Origin: Sphingomonas sp. NFR04
Lineage (GTDB): Bacteria > Pseudomonadota > Alphaproteobacteria > Sphingomonadales > Sphingomonadaceae
Direction: 5' to 3'
Assembly (NCBI RefSeq): GCF_900114095.1
Contig: NZ_FORV01000010.1
Span: 62,001 to 126,000 of the forward strand
Length of the DNA stretch: 64,000 nucleotides
Below the pieces are notes generated by a model that made no database searches, was not told the origin of the DNA, and saw only the letters and a program-made list of their open reading frames with translations. Below are positions 35,127 to 43,943 of this stretch, one piece after another; the first letter of the stretch is position 1; each line of letters starts with the position of its first letter. The position numbers and the translations under genes are program-made.

Positions 35127-36623
35127 ATGCGCGGGCGGTGGACTTCGGCGGTGCTGCTGCTCGTACTGGCCGGCTGTTCGGGCAATCGCGGCAGTGGGGC
35201 CCCGCCCCACGCCAAGGACCGGATCGAGGTAAAGCCCGAGCTCTCCACCCTCACTTTGCCGCTGGAGGCCAATCTCGACGACCTCGCGGCCACGCTGGAG
35301 CGCGCGGTGCCGCGCCAGCTCTGGGCGATCGACAAGCCGGACCAGCCCTGCGTGCAGCCGAAGAAGCTCGACCTCGGCATCGCCAAGGTGAAGACGCCCA
35401 CCATCAAGTGCCGCATCGTCGGCGAGGTGACGCGCGGGCGGATGACGATCGGCGGCCAGGGCCAGGTGATCCGGCTGGCGATGCCGCTCCACGCCGTGGT
35501 CCGCGCCGAGGATATCGGCGGCATCCTCAAGCGCGAGACCGCGACCGCCGACGCGATGGCGCATGCGGTGATCACGCTGTCGCTCGGGCCCGACTGGAAT
35601 CCGCGCGGCAAGATCGCCATCGACTATGACTGGGCCAACGTCCCCCATGTCGACATCCTCGGCCAGCGCATCGAGTTTACCGACAAGGCCGACCAGAAGC
35701 TGGCGCCGGTGATCGCGAAGCTGGAGCGCGAGCTGCCGGGCGAGCTGCAGAAGCTCGGCGTCCGCCAGAAGATCGAGGAGGCCTGGCGTTCGGCCTTCAC
35801 CACCCTGTCGCTCAACCGCGAGAACCCGCCGGTATGGATGCGGGTGACGCCCAAGCAGCTCCGCTATGGCGGCTATGCGATCACCGGCAAACGGCTCGAG
35901 CTGCGGCTCGGCATGGAGGCGACCACCGAGACCTTTGTCGGCCAGAAGCCCACGGATCCCGCCCCCACCCCGCTGCCGCCGCTGCAGCCGCTGCAGGGCG
36001 AGACCGGCAAGGTCTCGCTGTTCCTGCCGGTTATCGCCGACTATCGCGAGCTGGAGCCGGTGCTGATGAAGGCGCTGGTCAAGCGCCAGGCGCGGCCGTT
36101 CGACGTCCCCGGCGTCGGCCCGGTGCGGGCCACGTTCGAGAAGGCGACGATCTACGGCACCAAGGGCGGGCAGATGGCGGTGGGCCTGCTGTTCTCGGCC
36201 GAGGACGTGGCGGGCAATATCGGCCGGACGCGGGGCACCGTGTGGCTGACCGCCACGCCGGTCAACCTGCCCAATTCGCGCAAGGTCGACTTCCAGAATC
36301 TCGGCGTCAGCGGCACCACCGACATGACCGGCGGCGACCTGATCCTCCAGCTGATGAACGCGCCGGGGATGAGCAGCTTCATCGCCGCCGCGCTCAGCCA
36401 GAATTTCGAGCGCGACTATGGCGAGCTGCTCGGCAAGGTCAGCCGCGCGATCTCCAGCCGGCGCGAGGGCGTGTTGCGCATCGACGCCAAGCTGGAGCGC
36501 ACCCGCACGGGCACGCTCCAGGCATCGGGACAGGGGCTGTACCTGCCGGTCTGGGCCGAGGGCACGGCAACCGTGCGCCTCGCCAGCCCGACCTCAGGCG
36601 GAGAGAAACACCACGCCCGGTAG
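35127..36623 (+). CDS. DUF4403-family lipoprotein
   Basis: A 498-residue exported protein with lipoprotein signal MRGRWTSAVLLLVLAGC, lipidated Cys17. The body is two related beta-rich halves with alternating amphipathic strands and helices (VWMRVTPKQLRYGGYAITGK, VWLTATPVNLPNSRKVDFQN), as in DUF4403 proteins, whose fold recalls lipid-binding TULIP domains. Function is unknown; a lipid-carrier role is inference only. AAGGGG six bases before the ATG at 35127 sets the start. Its last 30 bases overlap the convergent lactonase-like gene. Confidence 0.75.
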   Translation: MRGRWTSAVLLLVLAGCSGNRGSGAPPHAKDRIEVKPELSTLTLPLEANLDDLAATLERAVPRQLWAIDKPDQPCVQPKKLDLGIAKVKTPTIKCRIVGEVTRGRMTIGGQGQVIRLAMPLHAVVRAEDIGGILKRETATADAMAHAVITLSLGPDWNPRGKIAIDYDWANVPHVDILGQRIEFTDKADQKLAPVIAKLERELPGELQKLGVRQKIEEAWRSAFTTLSLNRENPPVWMRVTPKQLRYGGYAITGKRLELRLGMEATTETFVGQKPTDPAPTPLPPLQPLQGETGKVSLFLPVIADYRELEPVLMKALVKRQARPFDVPGVGPVRATFEKATIYGTKGGQMAVGLLFSAEDVAGNIGRTRGTVWLTATPVNLPNSRKVDFQNLGVSGTTDMTGGDLILQLMNAPGMSSFIAAALSQNFERDYGELLGKVSRAISSRREGVLRIDAKLERTRTGTLQASGQGLYLPVWAEGTATVRLASPTSGGEKHHAR

Positions 36624-37688
36624 CGCCACGCCCTTGGCGGCGGTGCCGAGGCGACCGTCCGCGCCGATCGCCATCCGGGCAATATTGCCCGAGCGCTCGT
36701 TGGCGACGAGCATCTCGCCGTCACCCTCGCGCAGCAGGAACAGTCGCGGCCAGTGGCCACCCGACCCTGCATGCTGGAGCGGGGTCAACCCGCCGTCGCG
36801 CTGGATCGCGAATACCGCGATGCTGTCATGCCCGCGATTGGAGATATACAGCCGCGTGCCAGCGGCGTTCACCGCGATATGCGCGGCGGCCGAGGCGCCG
36901 GTGAAGCCGTTCGGCAGCGTCGAGAGCGTCGCCAGCGCGGCGAAGCGGCCATCAGGCAGCGCGCGCAGCACCGTCACCGTGTTGGCGAGCTCGGTGACGA
37001 GATAGGCGATCGGCAGCTTGGGATGCCGCGCGAGATGCCGCGGCCCCGCGCCCGACTCGGTGCGATAGGCGATGCTGGTGTCGACCGCACCGCCTGCGCC
37101 GAGCCGGTGGAGGAACACCGTATCGGCGCCGAGGTCTACGGAGTGCAGCTGGTCGGTGCCGGCAAAGCCCACCCAATGCGCGTGCGGCCCGGCCTGGCGC
37201 TCGCGATTGGGGCCGCTGCCCTCATGCTGGATGCGGCGCGCCTCGCCCGCCAGGCGACCGGTGCGATCCAGGTCGAACAGCGCGACGCTGCCGCTCGAAT
37301 AATTGGCGACCGCGAGACGGCGGGCATCGGCCGAGAGTGCAGCATGGCAAGGATCTGCACCCAGCGTCGAGGCATTCCCCAGCTTGGCAAGACCCGCCGT
37401 GTACACGCCGACAGACCCTTGCGTCTGCTCGTCGAGCAGATAGCGCATGCCCGTCGTCGCCGAGCGGACGCCGAACGAGGCATTGCGGATCGTCGCGACC
37501 GGCGTGCCCGCCTGCCAGCCCTGCGCGCCGTGCGCCAGCGGCACCAGTCCGGGCCCGCCCTCGCTGGCATAGGTGCCGGCGATCAGCCCGCCGGTCGTGC
37601 GGGCGAGCAATGCGGTCGGGCAGGCGCCGAGCGCCACGGCGGCGCCGACCAGCGCGCGGCGCGTCAGCGGAAGTGCGGGAATAGTCAT
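36594..37688 (-). CDS. Tat-exported lactonase-family beta-propeller protein
   Basis: A 364-residue protein of the 6-phosphogluconolactonase/muconate-cycloisomerase-like propeller family (PF10282 type). A Tat-like leader LTRRALVGAAVALGAC is followed by repeats such as LAVANYSSGSVALFDLD, GPRHLARHPKLPIAYLV and RLYISNRGHDSIAVFAI. Since it is exported, it is unlikely to be the 6-phosphogluconolactonase of the pentose-phosphate operon at the right. An extracellular sugar lactone is a plausible substrate. The ATG at 37688 has AGGA just upstream. The tail overlaps the DUF4403 gene by 30 bases. Confidence 0.78.
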   Translation of the reverse strand: MTIPALPLTRRALVGAAVALGACPTALLARTTGGLIAGTYASEGGPGLVPLAHGAQGWQAGTPVATIRNASFGVRSATTGMRYLLDEQTQGSVGVYTAGLAKLGNASTLGADPCHAALSADARRLAVANYSSGSVALFDLDRTGRLAGEARRIQHEGSGPNRERQAGPHAHWVGFAGTDQLHSVDLGADTVFLHRLGAGGAVDTSIAYRTESGAGPRHLARHPKLPIAYLVTELANTVTVLRALPDGRFAALATLSTLPNGFTGASAAAHIAVNAAGTRLYISNRGHDSIAVFAIQRDGGLTPLQHAGSGGHWPRLFLLREGDGEMLVANERSGNIARMAIGADGRLGTAAKGVALPGVVFLSA

Positions 37689-37777
37689 ATCCTATTGAAG
37701 CCTTTCGGTTTCTTGCCGTCAACGCTGAACCTTCGCCGGTCTCGCGCGCTGAACCCGCTGCAACAGGGAGCTGCGCC

Positions 37778-38758
37778 ATGACCGAAGACCCAAGCCGCCG
37801 CGATCTTCTGAAGGGTGCCGCTGCCGCCGGCGCCGCTACTGCCGCCGGTCCCGCCTTCGCGCAAGCCGCGAACGGCGGCCCGGCTCCCGATCCGCAGACC
37901 AAATATACCGACCAGCCCTTCCCCGAGCAGCGCCAGAAATGGCCCGCGCTCCAGCGCGAGATGCACCCGGTACCCGATTGCGGCGAGCGCAGCTATCGCG
38001 GTTCGGGCAAGCTGACCGGCCGCAAGGCACTGGTGACCGGTGGCGATTCCGGCATCGGCCGCGCCGCCGCCATCGCCTTCGCGCGCGAGGGCGCGGACGT
38101 GGCGATCAACTATTTTCCGACCGAGGAGCCCGACGCGCAGGACGTCGCCAAGCTGCTCCGCGCCGAAGGCCGCAAGGTGTTGCTGCTGCCCGGCGACCTC
38201 ACCGACCAGGGCTTCTGCGTCGATCTTGTCGGCCGCGCCCACCGCCAGCTCGGCGGGCTCGACATTCTGGTCAACAATGCCGCCTATCAGCAATCCAAGG
38301 CGTCGATCGACGAGATCAGCTTCGAGCAGTTCGATCGCACGCTGAAGACCAATCTCTACGCGATGTTCTGGATCACCAAGACTGCGCTGCCGCTGATGAA
38401 GCCGGGTTCGGCGATCATCAACACCGCCTCGGTCAACAGCTTCGCGCCCGAGAAGGAGCTGCTCGACTATGCCACCACCAAGGGCGGCATCGCGATCTTC
38501 ACCAAGGCGCTGGCCAAGCAGATGGCCAAGAAGGGCATCCGCGTGAATGCGGTAGCACCTGGACCGATCTGGACGCCGCTGCAGGTCGCTGGTGGCCAGC
38601 TGCCGGGCGAGATGGGCAAGTTCGGGCAGGACACGCCACTCGGCCGCGCCGGCCAGCCGGCCGAATTGGCGCCGCTCTACGTCGCGCTCGCCTCGAACGA
38701 GTTCAGCTACACCGACGGCAGTGTGTTCGGCGCCAATGGCGGCACCGGCGCGGTGTAA
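37778..38758 (+). CDS. SDR-family oxidoreductase with a Tat-like leader
   Basis: A 326-residue short-chain dehydrogenase. The leader SRRDLLKGAAAAGAATAAG is Tat-like, followed by PDPQTKYTDQPFPEQ, which is typical of YghA-like SDRs. The cofactor loop is TGGDSGIG (87-94), then NNAA (166-169), catalytic Ser218, Tyr231 and Lys235. The preceding GGGAGCTGCGCC may serve as a ribosome site. It is divergent from the lactonase-like gene, and a strong hairpin follows downstream. An alcohol or aldehyde substrate is likely; no partner gene clarifies it. Confidence 0.88.
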   Translation: MTEDPSRRDLLKGAAAAGAATAAGPAFAQAANGGPAPDPQTKYTDQPFPEQRQKWPALQREMHPVPDCGERSYRGSGKLTGRKALVTGGDSGIGRAAAIAFAREGADVAINYFPTEEPDAQDVAKLLRAEGRKVLLLPGDLTDQGFCVDLVGRAHRQLGGLDILVNNAAYQQSKASIDEISFEQFDRTLKTNLYAMFWITKTALPLMKPGSAIINTASVNSFAPEKELLDYATTKGGIAIFTKALAKQMAKKGIRVNAVAPGPIWTPLQVAGGQLPGEMGKFGQDTPLGRAGQPAELAPLYVALASNEFSYTDGSVFGANGGTGAV

Positions 38759-38830
38759 GGCGCCGGGGCCCCCGAAGCGGGGTTCTCTCCAACCCAGCCT
38801 CCGCTGGATCGCAAGTCGCATGTCGCCATC

Positions 38831-38872
38831 AGGCACCCGAAGCGCTCGTCGCCGCACGCGCTTCGGGTGCCT
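38831..38872 (+). terminator. Perfect 14-bp hairpin downstream of the SDR gene
   Basis: AGGCACCCGAAGCG (38831-38844) pairs exactly with CGCTTCGGGTGCCT (38859-38872) around a 14-base loop. No T run follows, so it may be a transcript-stabilising or factor-dependent structure rather than a classical terminator. It lies between the SDR and DUF1800 genes. Confidence 0.5.
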
Positions 38873-38974
38873 GCCGCCGGTAAGGGTTGATTAACCATAA
38901 CCGCGAGCCGGCAATTAACCTTATCCCCTTAATAACCAAGACATTCCCAGATCGCGATCGAAGGAGCGGGGGGC

Positions 38975-40663
38975 GTGTCAAGCGTAACGAAACAGGCTTT
39001 GGCGGCAGGTGCCGCCTTGGCGATGGCCATGCTGGCCGCCTGTGATGGCGGCGGCGGTGGCGGTTCTTCCGGCGGACTGGTCTCCGCCCCACCTACCCCG
39101 GCACCGGCGCCCGTCGCCGCGACCGCACTTGACGATTCGGTGCGGCTTGCCCAGCAGGCGAGCTTCGGCCCGACGGTCGCGCTGGTCGACCGGATCCGTG
39201 CGCTCGGCGTGAACGGCTGGCTCGACGAGCAGTTCGCCGCAACCGGCAGCACCTATGGCGACCTCGCGGTCGACGTCCGCGCCGATTCCTGCGCATCGGG
39301 CGACACCGCCTGCTCGGCCCAGCGCTTCACCCGCTTGCCGGTGGCGATGCGCTTCTACGCCGATGCGATCACCGCGCCGGACCAGCTGCGCCAGCGGGTC
39401 GCGTTCGCGCTTTCGCAGATGATCGTCGCATCGGAAGCGGGGGTACGCTCGACCGCGGGCATCGCCGCGTTCAACCAGCTGTTCCTCACGGGCGCCTTCG
39501 GCAACTATCGCGACCTGCTGCTCGGTGTGACGCTCAATGCCTATATGGGCGACTATCTGGACATGGCGGACAGCCGGAAGGGCACGCCGTCCGAGAACTA
39601 TGCCCGCGAGTTCCTCCAGCTGTTCACCATGGGCCCGGACCAGCTCAACATGGACGGCAGCCTCCAGCGCGACGCGAGCGGCGGGCCGATCCCCAATTAC
39701 ACCGCCGACGATATTCGCGACATCGCCCGCGCGCTGACCGGCTGGACCTATGCCCGCGTCGGCAGCGCGGCGGCAACCGACGGGCTGGCGATCGCCTATG
39801 CGCAGCCGATGATTCCTTCGCCGGCGCGCTATGACAGCGCCGAGAAGCGCTTTCTCGGCACGGTCGTACCCGCAGGTGCGGCGCAGCAGGCGAGCGTGAC
39901 GGCGGTGGTCGACGCAGCGTTCAACCATGCTTCCACCCCGCCCTTCGTGGCGCGGCACCTGATCACCCATCTCGTCACGCCCAACCCTTCGCCCGCCTAT
40001 ATCAGCCGGGTCGCGGCGGTGTTCGCCAACAATGGCAGCGGCGTGCGCGGCGACCTGAAGGCGGTGGTGCGTGCGATCCTGACCGATGCCGAAGCACGTG
40101 GTCCGCAGCTTTCGACGCCGGGCAAGCTCAAGGAGCCGGTGCTGGCGATGACCAGCCTGGCGCGGGCGATCGGCTTCACCACCGACGGCTATGTCTTCCA
40201 GGTCCGCGATGCCACCTTCGGCCAGCCGGTGATGCGCGCGCCCTCGGTGTTCAACTTCTACCCGGACGACTTCCCGCTGCCCGGCAGCGCGACGCTCCGC
40301 AGCCCTGCCTCGAAGCTGCTGACCAGCGCCAACCAGTTGCGGCTGCACAATCTGGCCTATGACTGGACGGTGAGCGGCGACCCCAGCCGCGGCGAATATG
40401 CCGCGGCGGCGAGCATCCCCGGCACCTCGGGCACCGCGCCGGTCTGGGCCGATTGGGAAGCACTTGGCGACAATGTCGATGCGATGGTCGATCGCATCGA
40501 CCTGCTGTTCTTCGCCAAGGGTCTCGCCAAGACCCAGCGCGACGCGCTGAAGGCGGCGGGCACGGCGATCACCAACGCCGATCCCAAGCTGCAGGCCCGC
40601 AAGCGGGCACAGATGATGCTCTACATCGCGGCGACCAGCCCGATGTTCCTGGTCGATCGCTGA
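38975..40663 (+). CDS. DUF1800-family lipoprotein
   Basis: A 562-residue exported protein. The lipobox LAAC (about 20-23) is followed by DGGGGGGSSGG and a Pro/Ala linker. The DUF1800 core (about 55-560) includes RLAQQASFGPT, MRFYADAITAPDQLRQRVAFAL, SENYAREFLQLFTMGPDQ, ALTGWTYA and MRAPSVFNFYPDDFPLPG. DUF1800 and DUF1501 genes are nearly always paired, as here; their shared function is unknown. The GTG start at 38975 is supported by AAGGAGCGG. The next gene begins 11 bases later. Confidence 0.83.
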   Translation: MSSVTKQALAAGAALAMAMLAACDGGGGGGSSGGLVSAPPTPAPAPVAATALDDSVRLAQQASFGPTVALVDRIRALGVNGWLDEQFAATGSTYGDLAVDVRADSCASGDTACSAQRFTRLPVAMRFYADAITAPDQLRQRVAFALSQMIVASEAGVRSTAGIAAFNQLFLTGAFGNYRDLLLGVTLNAYMGDYLDMADSRKGTPSENYAREFLQLFTMGPDQLNMDGSLQRDASGGPIPNYTADDIRDIARALTGWTYARVGSAAATDGLAIAYAQPMIPSPARYDSAEKRFLGTVVPAGAAQQASVTAVVDAAFNHASTPPFVARHLITHLVTPNPSPAYISRVAAVFANNGSGVRGDLKAVVRAILTDAEARGPQLSTPGKLKEPVLAMTSLARAIGFTTDGYVFQVRDATFGQPVMRAPSVFNFYPDDFPLPGSATLRSPASKLLTSANQLRLHNLAYDWTVSGDPSRGEYAAAASIPGTSGTAPVWADWEALGDNVDAMVDRIDLLFFAKGLAKTQRDALKAAGTAITNADPKLQARKRAQMMLYIAATSPMFLVDR

Positions 40664-40674
40664 GGAATTTCCCG

Positions 40675-42045
40675 ATGACGCTTTCCCGTCGCGATTTCGT
40701 TCGCCTCACCGCCGGCACCGGCGCGCTCGCCGCACTAGGCCAGTTCGGCCGCACCGCCGCCATTGCCGCGCCCACCGGCAGCTACCGTGCCATGGTCGGC
40801 ATCTTCCTGTTCGGCGGCAATGACGGCTGGAACATGGTGATCCCCACCGATGCCCGGCACAGCACCTATCTGGCATCGCGCGGCAGCGTCGGCATCCAGC
40901 GCGCGGCGCTGACGCCGCTGACCAACAGCGCCTATGCGCTCCACCCTGCCATGGACGCGCTGCGCCCGGTGTGGGACGAAGGATCGCTCGGTCTGGTGCT
41001 CAACGCCGGCACGCTGTTCGCGCCGCTGACCAAGGCGACCTACCAGTCGCGTACCGATCTGCGCCCCGCCAACCTGATGAGCCATGCCGACGAGCAGGAC
41101 CATTGGCAGGGCCTGCGCGCGAAAGAGACCAGCCGCGACGGCTTCCTCGGCCGCATTGCCGACAAGATGCCGGGGGGCTCGCTGCCGCCGGTGATGTCGC
41201 TGGCCGGATCGACCGTGGCGGTGCTCGGCCGCCAGACCACCCCGCTGATCCTGCCGAGCACCGGCGGCCTGCCTGGCCGCAGCGGCTTCACCGCCGGCAG
41301 CAGCGCCAAGAACAGCGCGATCACCGCGCTGGGCAGCAATGGCGACGGCAGCGCCGTGCTCGACGGTGTCGCCCAGACGCTGACGCGCAACTATGACCAG
41401 GCAGCCACGGCCAACGGCATCCTCGCCGGCACTGCGCCGACCGACGCCTTCTTCGTCAACCCGACGACCGGTGCGGCGCTGACGAGCGACGTTGCGCGCC
41501 AGCTGATGGTCGTCGCGCGGATGATCGCCGCGCGCGGCACGCTGGGCCATGCCCGGCAGAACTTTCTGGTCAGCCAGGGCGGGTTCGACACCCATGCCGG
41601 CCAGGTGGGCGGCGGCACCAACGCAGCCGGTCTGCATGCCAACCTGCTCGGCGACCTCGCCAACGCCATGGCCGGCTTCCACAAGGCAATGGGATCGCTG
41701 GGACTGGCGGGCAACGTCACCAGCTTCACGATGAGCGACTTCGGCCGCACCTATCTGGGCAATGGCCAGGGCGGCACCGACCATGCCTGGGGCAGCAACC
41801 ATCTGGTGATGGGCGGCGACGTCGCGCCCGGCGCGGTGCTCGGCAGCTATCCCGATCCGGTGCTGGGCGGCGCCGACGACATCACCAAGGAAGGTCGCTT
41901 CGTCCCCGGCGTGGCGCAGGAGGAATATCTCGGCGCGATCGCCCGCTGGCACGGCGTCGCCGATGCCGACATGCCCTATGTCTTCCCCAACTGGTCGACC
42001 TGGAGCAGCGCCGGGCGTGGGCCGCTGGCACTGTTCAAGCCCTGA
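40675..42045 (+). CDS. DUF1501-family Tat-exported protein
   Basis: A 456-residue protein with a clear Tat leader (LSRRDFVRLTAGTGALAALG). The DUF1501 body resembles sulfatase/alkaline-phosphatase-fold proteins: FLFGGNDGWNMVIPTD, HADEQDHWQG, SQGGFDTHAGQVGG, FTMSDFGRTYLGNGQGGTDH and WGSNHLVMGGDV. The conserved Asp/His residues at those places suggest a metal site. GAGGA overlapping the DUF1800 stop codon provides the ribosome site, so both are one operon. No substrate is known. A sphingomonad repeat follows. Confidence 0.85.
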   Translation: MTLSRRDFVRLTAGTGALAALGQFGRTAAIAAPTGSYRAMVGIFLFGGNDGWNMVIPTDARHSTYLASRGSVGIQRAALTPLTNSAYALHPAMDALRPVWDEGSLGLVLNAGTLFAPLTKATYQSRTDLRPANLMSHADEQDHWQGLRAKETSRDGFLGRIADKMPGGSLPPVMSLAGSTVAVLGRQTTPLILPSTGGLPGRSGFTAGSSAKNSAITALGSNGDGSAVLDGVAQTLTRNYDQAATANGILAGTAPTDAFFVNPTTGAALTSDVARQLMVVARMIAARGTLGHARQNFLVSQGGFDTHAGQVGGGTNAAGLHANLLGDLANAMAGFHKAMGSLGLAGNVTSFTMSDFGRTYLGNGQGGTDHAWGSNHLVMGGDVAPGAVLGSYPDPVLGGADDITKEGRFVPGVAQEEYLGAIARWHGVADADMPYVFPNWSTWSSAGRGPLALFKP

Positions 42046-42074
42046 GGCGCGAGTCGCGCATCGGTATCAGCGTT

Positions 42075-42170
42075 CGTCATCCCGGCGGAAGCCGGGATCC
42101 ATTCGCCTATACGTCGCGGCAAGCGCCCAAACGGTGACCCCAATGGATCCCGGCTTTCGCCGGGATGACG
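42075..42170. repeat. Inverted repeat CGTCATCCCGGC...GCCGGGATGACG (sphingomonad REP-like)
   Basis: The left arm 42075-42103 (begins CGTCATCCCGGCGGAAGCCG) and the right arm 42142-42170 (ends CTTTCGCCGGGATGACG) are 29-base inverted copies with one mismatch. Each arm also contains a self-complementary CCCGGC-GCCGGG hairpin. The element is between the convergent DUF1501 and DUF885 genes. It is a common intergenic repeat in this bacterial group; no coding content. Confidence 0.72.
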
Positions 42171-42203
42171 CTGGGGGAGCAACGTTGGCGGGCATCCGGA
42201 CCG

Positions 42204-43943
42204 TTACCGCTCCTCGTCGGGATAGGGGCCTTTGCCGCCTTCCTGGATGAACTGGTCGGTGCGCTGGTCGATCACGGTCAGCGGCACCGATCCGAGCTGC
42301 AGCATCGCATCGTGCCAGGCGCGGATGTTGAACTTCGGGCCGAGCGCCTTTTCCGCGCGGGCGCGGGCGTCGAGGAAGGCGAGCTCGCCCATGTAGTAGC
42401 TCAGCGCCTGGCCCGGCCAGGCGATGTAGCGATCGACCTCGGTCTCGATCTCGTGGTTGCTGAGCGCGGTGTTGTCGCGCAGGAAGGCCTGGGCCTGTTC
42501 GCGCGTCCAACCCATCGCGTGGATGCCGGTATCGACCACTAGCCGCGCCGCGCGCCACATCTGGTAGCTGAGCATGCCGAACTGGTCATAGGGTGTCTCG
42601 TACATCCCCATCTCGACGCCGAGCTTTTCCGAATAGAGCGCCCAGCCCTCGCCATAGGCCGAGAGATAGGTGTCGCGGCGGAAGGGGGGCAGCGCCTTGT
42701 TCTCGTTGGCCAGCGGCATCTGGAAGGCATGGCCCGGCGCGCTTTCGTGCAGGGTCAGCGCGGTCAGCTGGTAGAAGGGCCGCGACTTGAGGTCATAGGT
42801 GTTGACCAGATAGACGCCCGGGCCGCCGCGCCCGCCGGTGTAGAAGGGCGCCAGATCGTCGGGCACGGGGATGATCGCGAAGCGGCGGCGGGGCAGGTGG
42901 CCGAAATATTGCCCGGCCTTGCCGTCGAACTGCTTGGCGGCCCAAGCGGCGTGGTAGAGTAGCTCGCGCGGCGTCTTGGCATAGAATTGCGGATCGGTGC
43001 GCAGGAAGTTGAGGAAGGCCGGCAGGTCGCCGGCGAACTTCGCCTCGGCCTTCACCGTCATCATCTCGGCGCGGATCTTCGCCACCTCGCGCACCCCGAC
43101 GGCATGCACCTGCTCGGCGGTCATGTCGCGCGTCACATATTCGCGGATCTTCGAGCGGTAATAGGCCTGGCCGTCGGGCAGCGTGGTCGCCGCGAGTTGG
43201 GTGCGGGCGCCCGGGATGTACTCGGTGCGCAGGAAGGTGAGCAGCTTCTGGTGCGCGGGCACCACCGCCTCGCGGATCGCCGCTGCGCCCTCGCGGCGCA
43301 GTTCCGCCTGCACCGCGGCGGGGATCGCGCCGGGAAACTTCTTGAACGGCGTGTAGAACAGATTCTCCTCGAGCGGCGCCTCGACCACCTGCGCCACGCC
43401 GATGTCGCGCCCGGTGAGCGTCACCTTGGGCGGGGTGAAGCCGCGGGCCAGGCCGGCGCGCATGTTGGCGATGTTCTGGTCGAAATAGCGCGGCATGTCG
43501 CGCAGCGTCTTGATGTAGGCGCGATACTGGTCCTCGCGGACGAAGGCGTCGCGCGCGGAGCCTGCGATGTCGCTCCAGAAGCTGCTGTCGGAGTTGAGCG
43601 GCTTTTCATAGTCGCGGAAGCGCTGGGCGGCGAGCAGCGCGTCGATCTGCCCCTTGTAGACCAGATAGTCGATCCGCCCCTTGGGGCTCAGCTTCGCCGG
43701 ATCGATCGCGGCGAGCGCCTGCGCGGTCGCGGTCCAGCGCGCCAGCCGCGCCGCCTGCGCCGTGGGGCCGACATCGGGCAGGCCACCCTTGGCCGCGGGG
43801 CTGTCTTCGCCCGGGCCCTGCTGGTCGACCCGCCATTTATATTCGCTGTCGATCAGCGCCTTGAGCCGGGCGTCGGCGCTGACCGGCTTGGGCGCGGGTG
43901 CGGCGGCGAGCAGGGCGACGGAGAGGAGGAGAATGGGCTTCAT
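42204..43943 (-). CDS. Exported DUF885-family metallopeptidase-like protein
   Basis: A 579-residue protein with a signal peptide (MKPILLLSVALLAAAPAP). The zinc-site-like HESAPGH (His399, Glu400, His405) and Glu432 in AYGEGWALYSEKLG are the DUF885 hallmarks, recalling M32/gluzincin peptidases. It probably cleaves peptides in the periplasm. The ATG overlaps the stop of the dehydrogenase upstream (ATGA), so it ends the GH127-dehydrogenase-DUF885 operon. A peptidase in a polysaccharide operon may act on glycopeptides such as hydroxyproline-rich plant proteins, which is inference. Confidence 0.83.
   Translation of the reverse strand: MKPILLLSVALLAAAPAPKPVSADARLKALIDSEYKWRVDQQGPGEDSPAAKGGLPDVGPTAQAARLARWTATAQALAAIDPAKLSPKGRIDYLVYKGQIDALLAAQRFRDYEKPLNSDSSFWSDIAGSARDAFVREDQYRAYIKTLRDMPRYFDQNIANMRAGLARGFTPPKVTLTGRDIGVAQVVEAPLEENLFYTPFKKFPGAIPAAVQAELRREGAAAIREAVVPAHQKLLTFLRTEYIPGARTQLAATTLPDGQAYYRSKIREYVTRDMTAEQVHAVGVREVAKIRAEMMTVKAEAKFAGDLPAFLNFLRTDPQFYAKTPRELLYHAAWAAKQFDGKAGQYFGHLPRRRFAIIPVPDDLAPFYTGGRGGPGVYLVNTYDLKSRPFYQLTALTLHESAPGHAFQMPLANENKALPPFRRDTYLSAYGEGWALYSEKLGVEMGMYETPYDQFGMLSYQMWRAARLVVDTGIHAMGWTREQAQAFLRDNTALSNHEIETEVDRYIAWPGQALSYYMGELAFLDARARAEKALGPKFNIRAWHDAMLQLGSVPLTVIDQRTDQFIQEGGKGPYPDEER

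Noticed and set aside
36594..37688. Lactonase-like propeller as the missing 6-phosphogluconolactonase of the pentose-phosphate operon
   Set aside because: It carries a Tat-type export leader and lies 18 kb away among unrelated genes; pgl is more likely just beyond the right edge.
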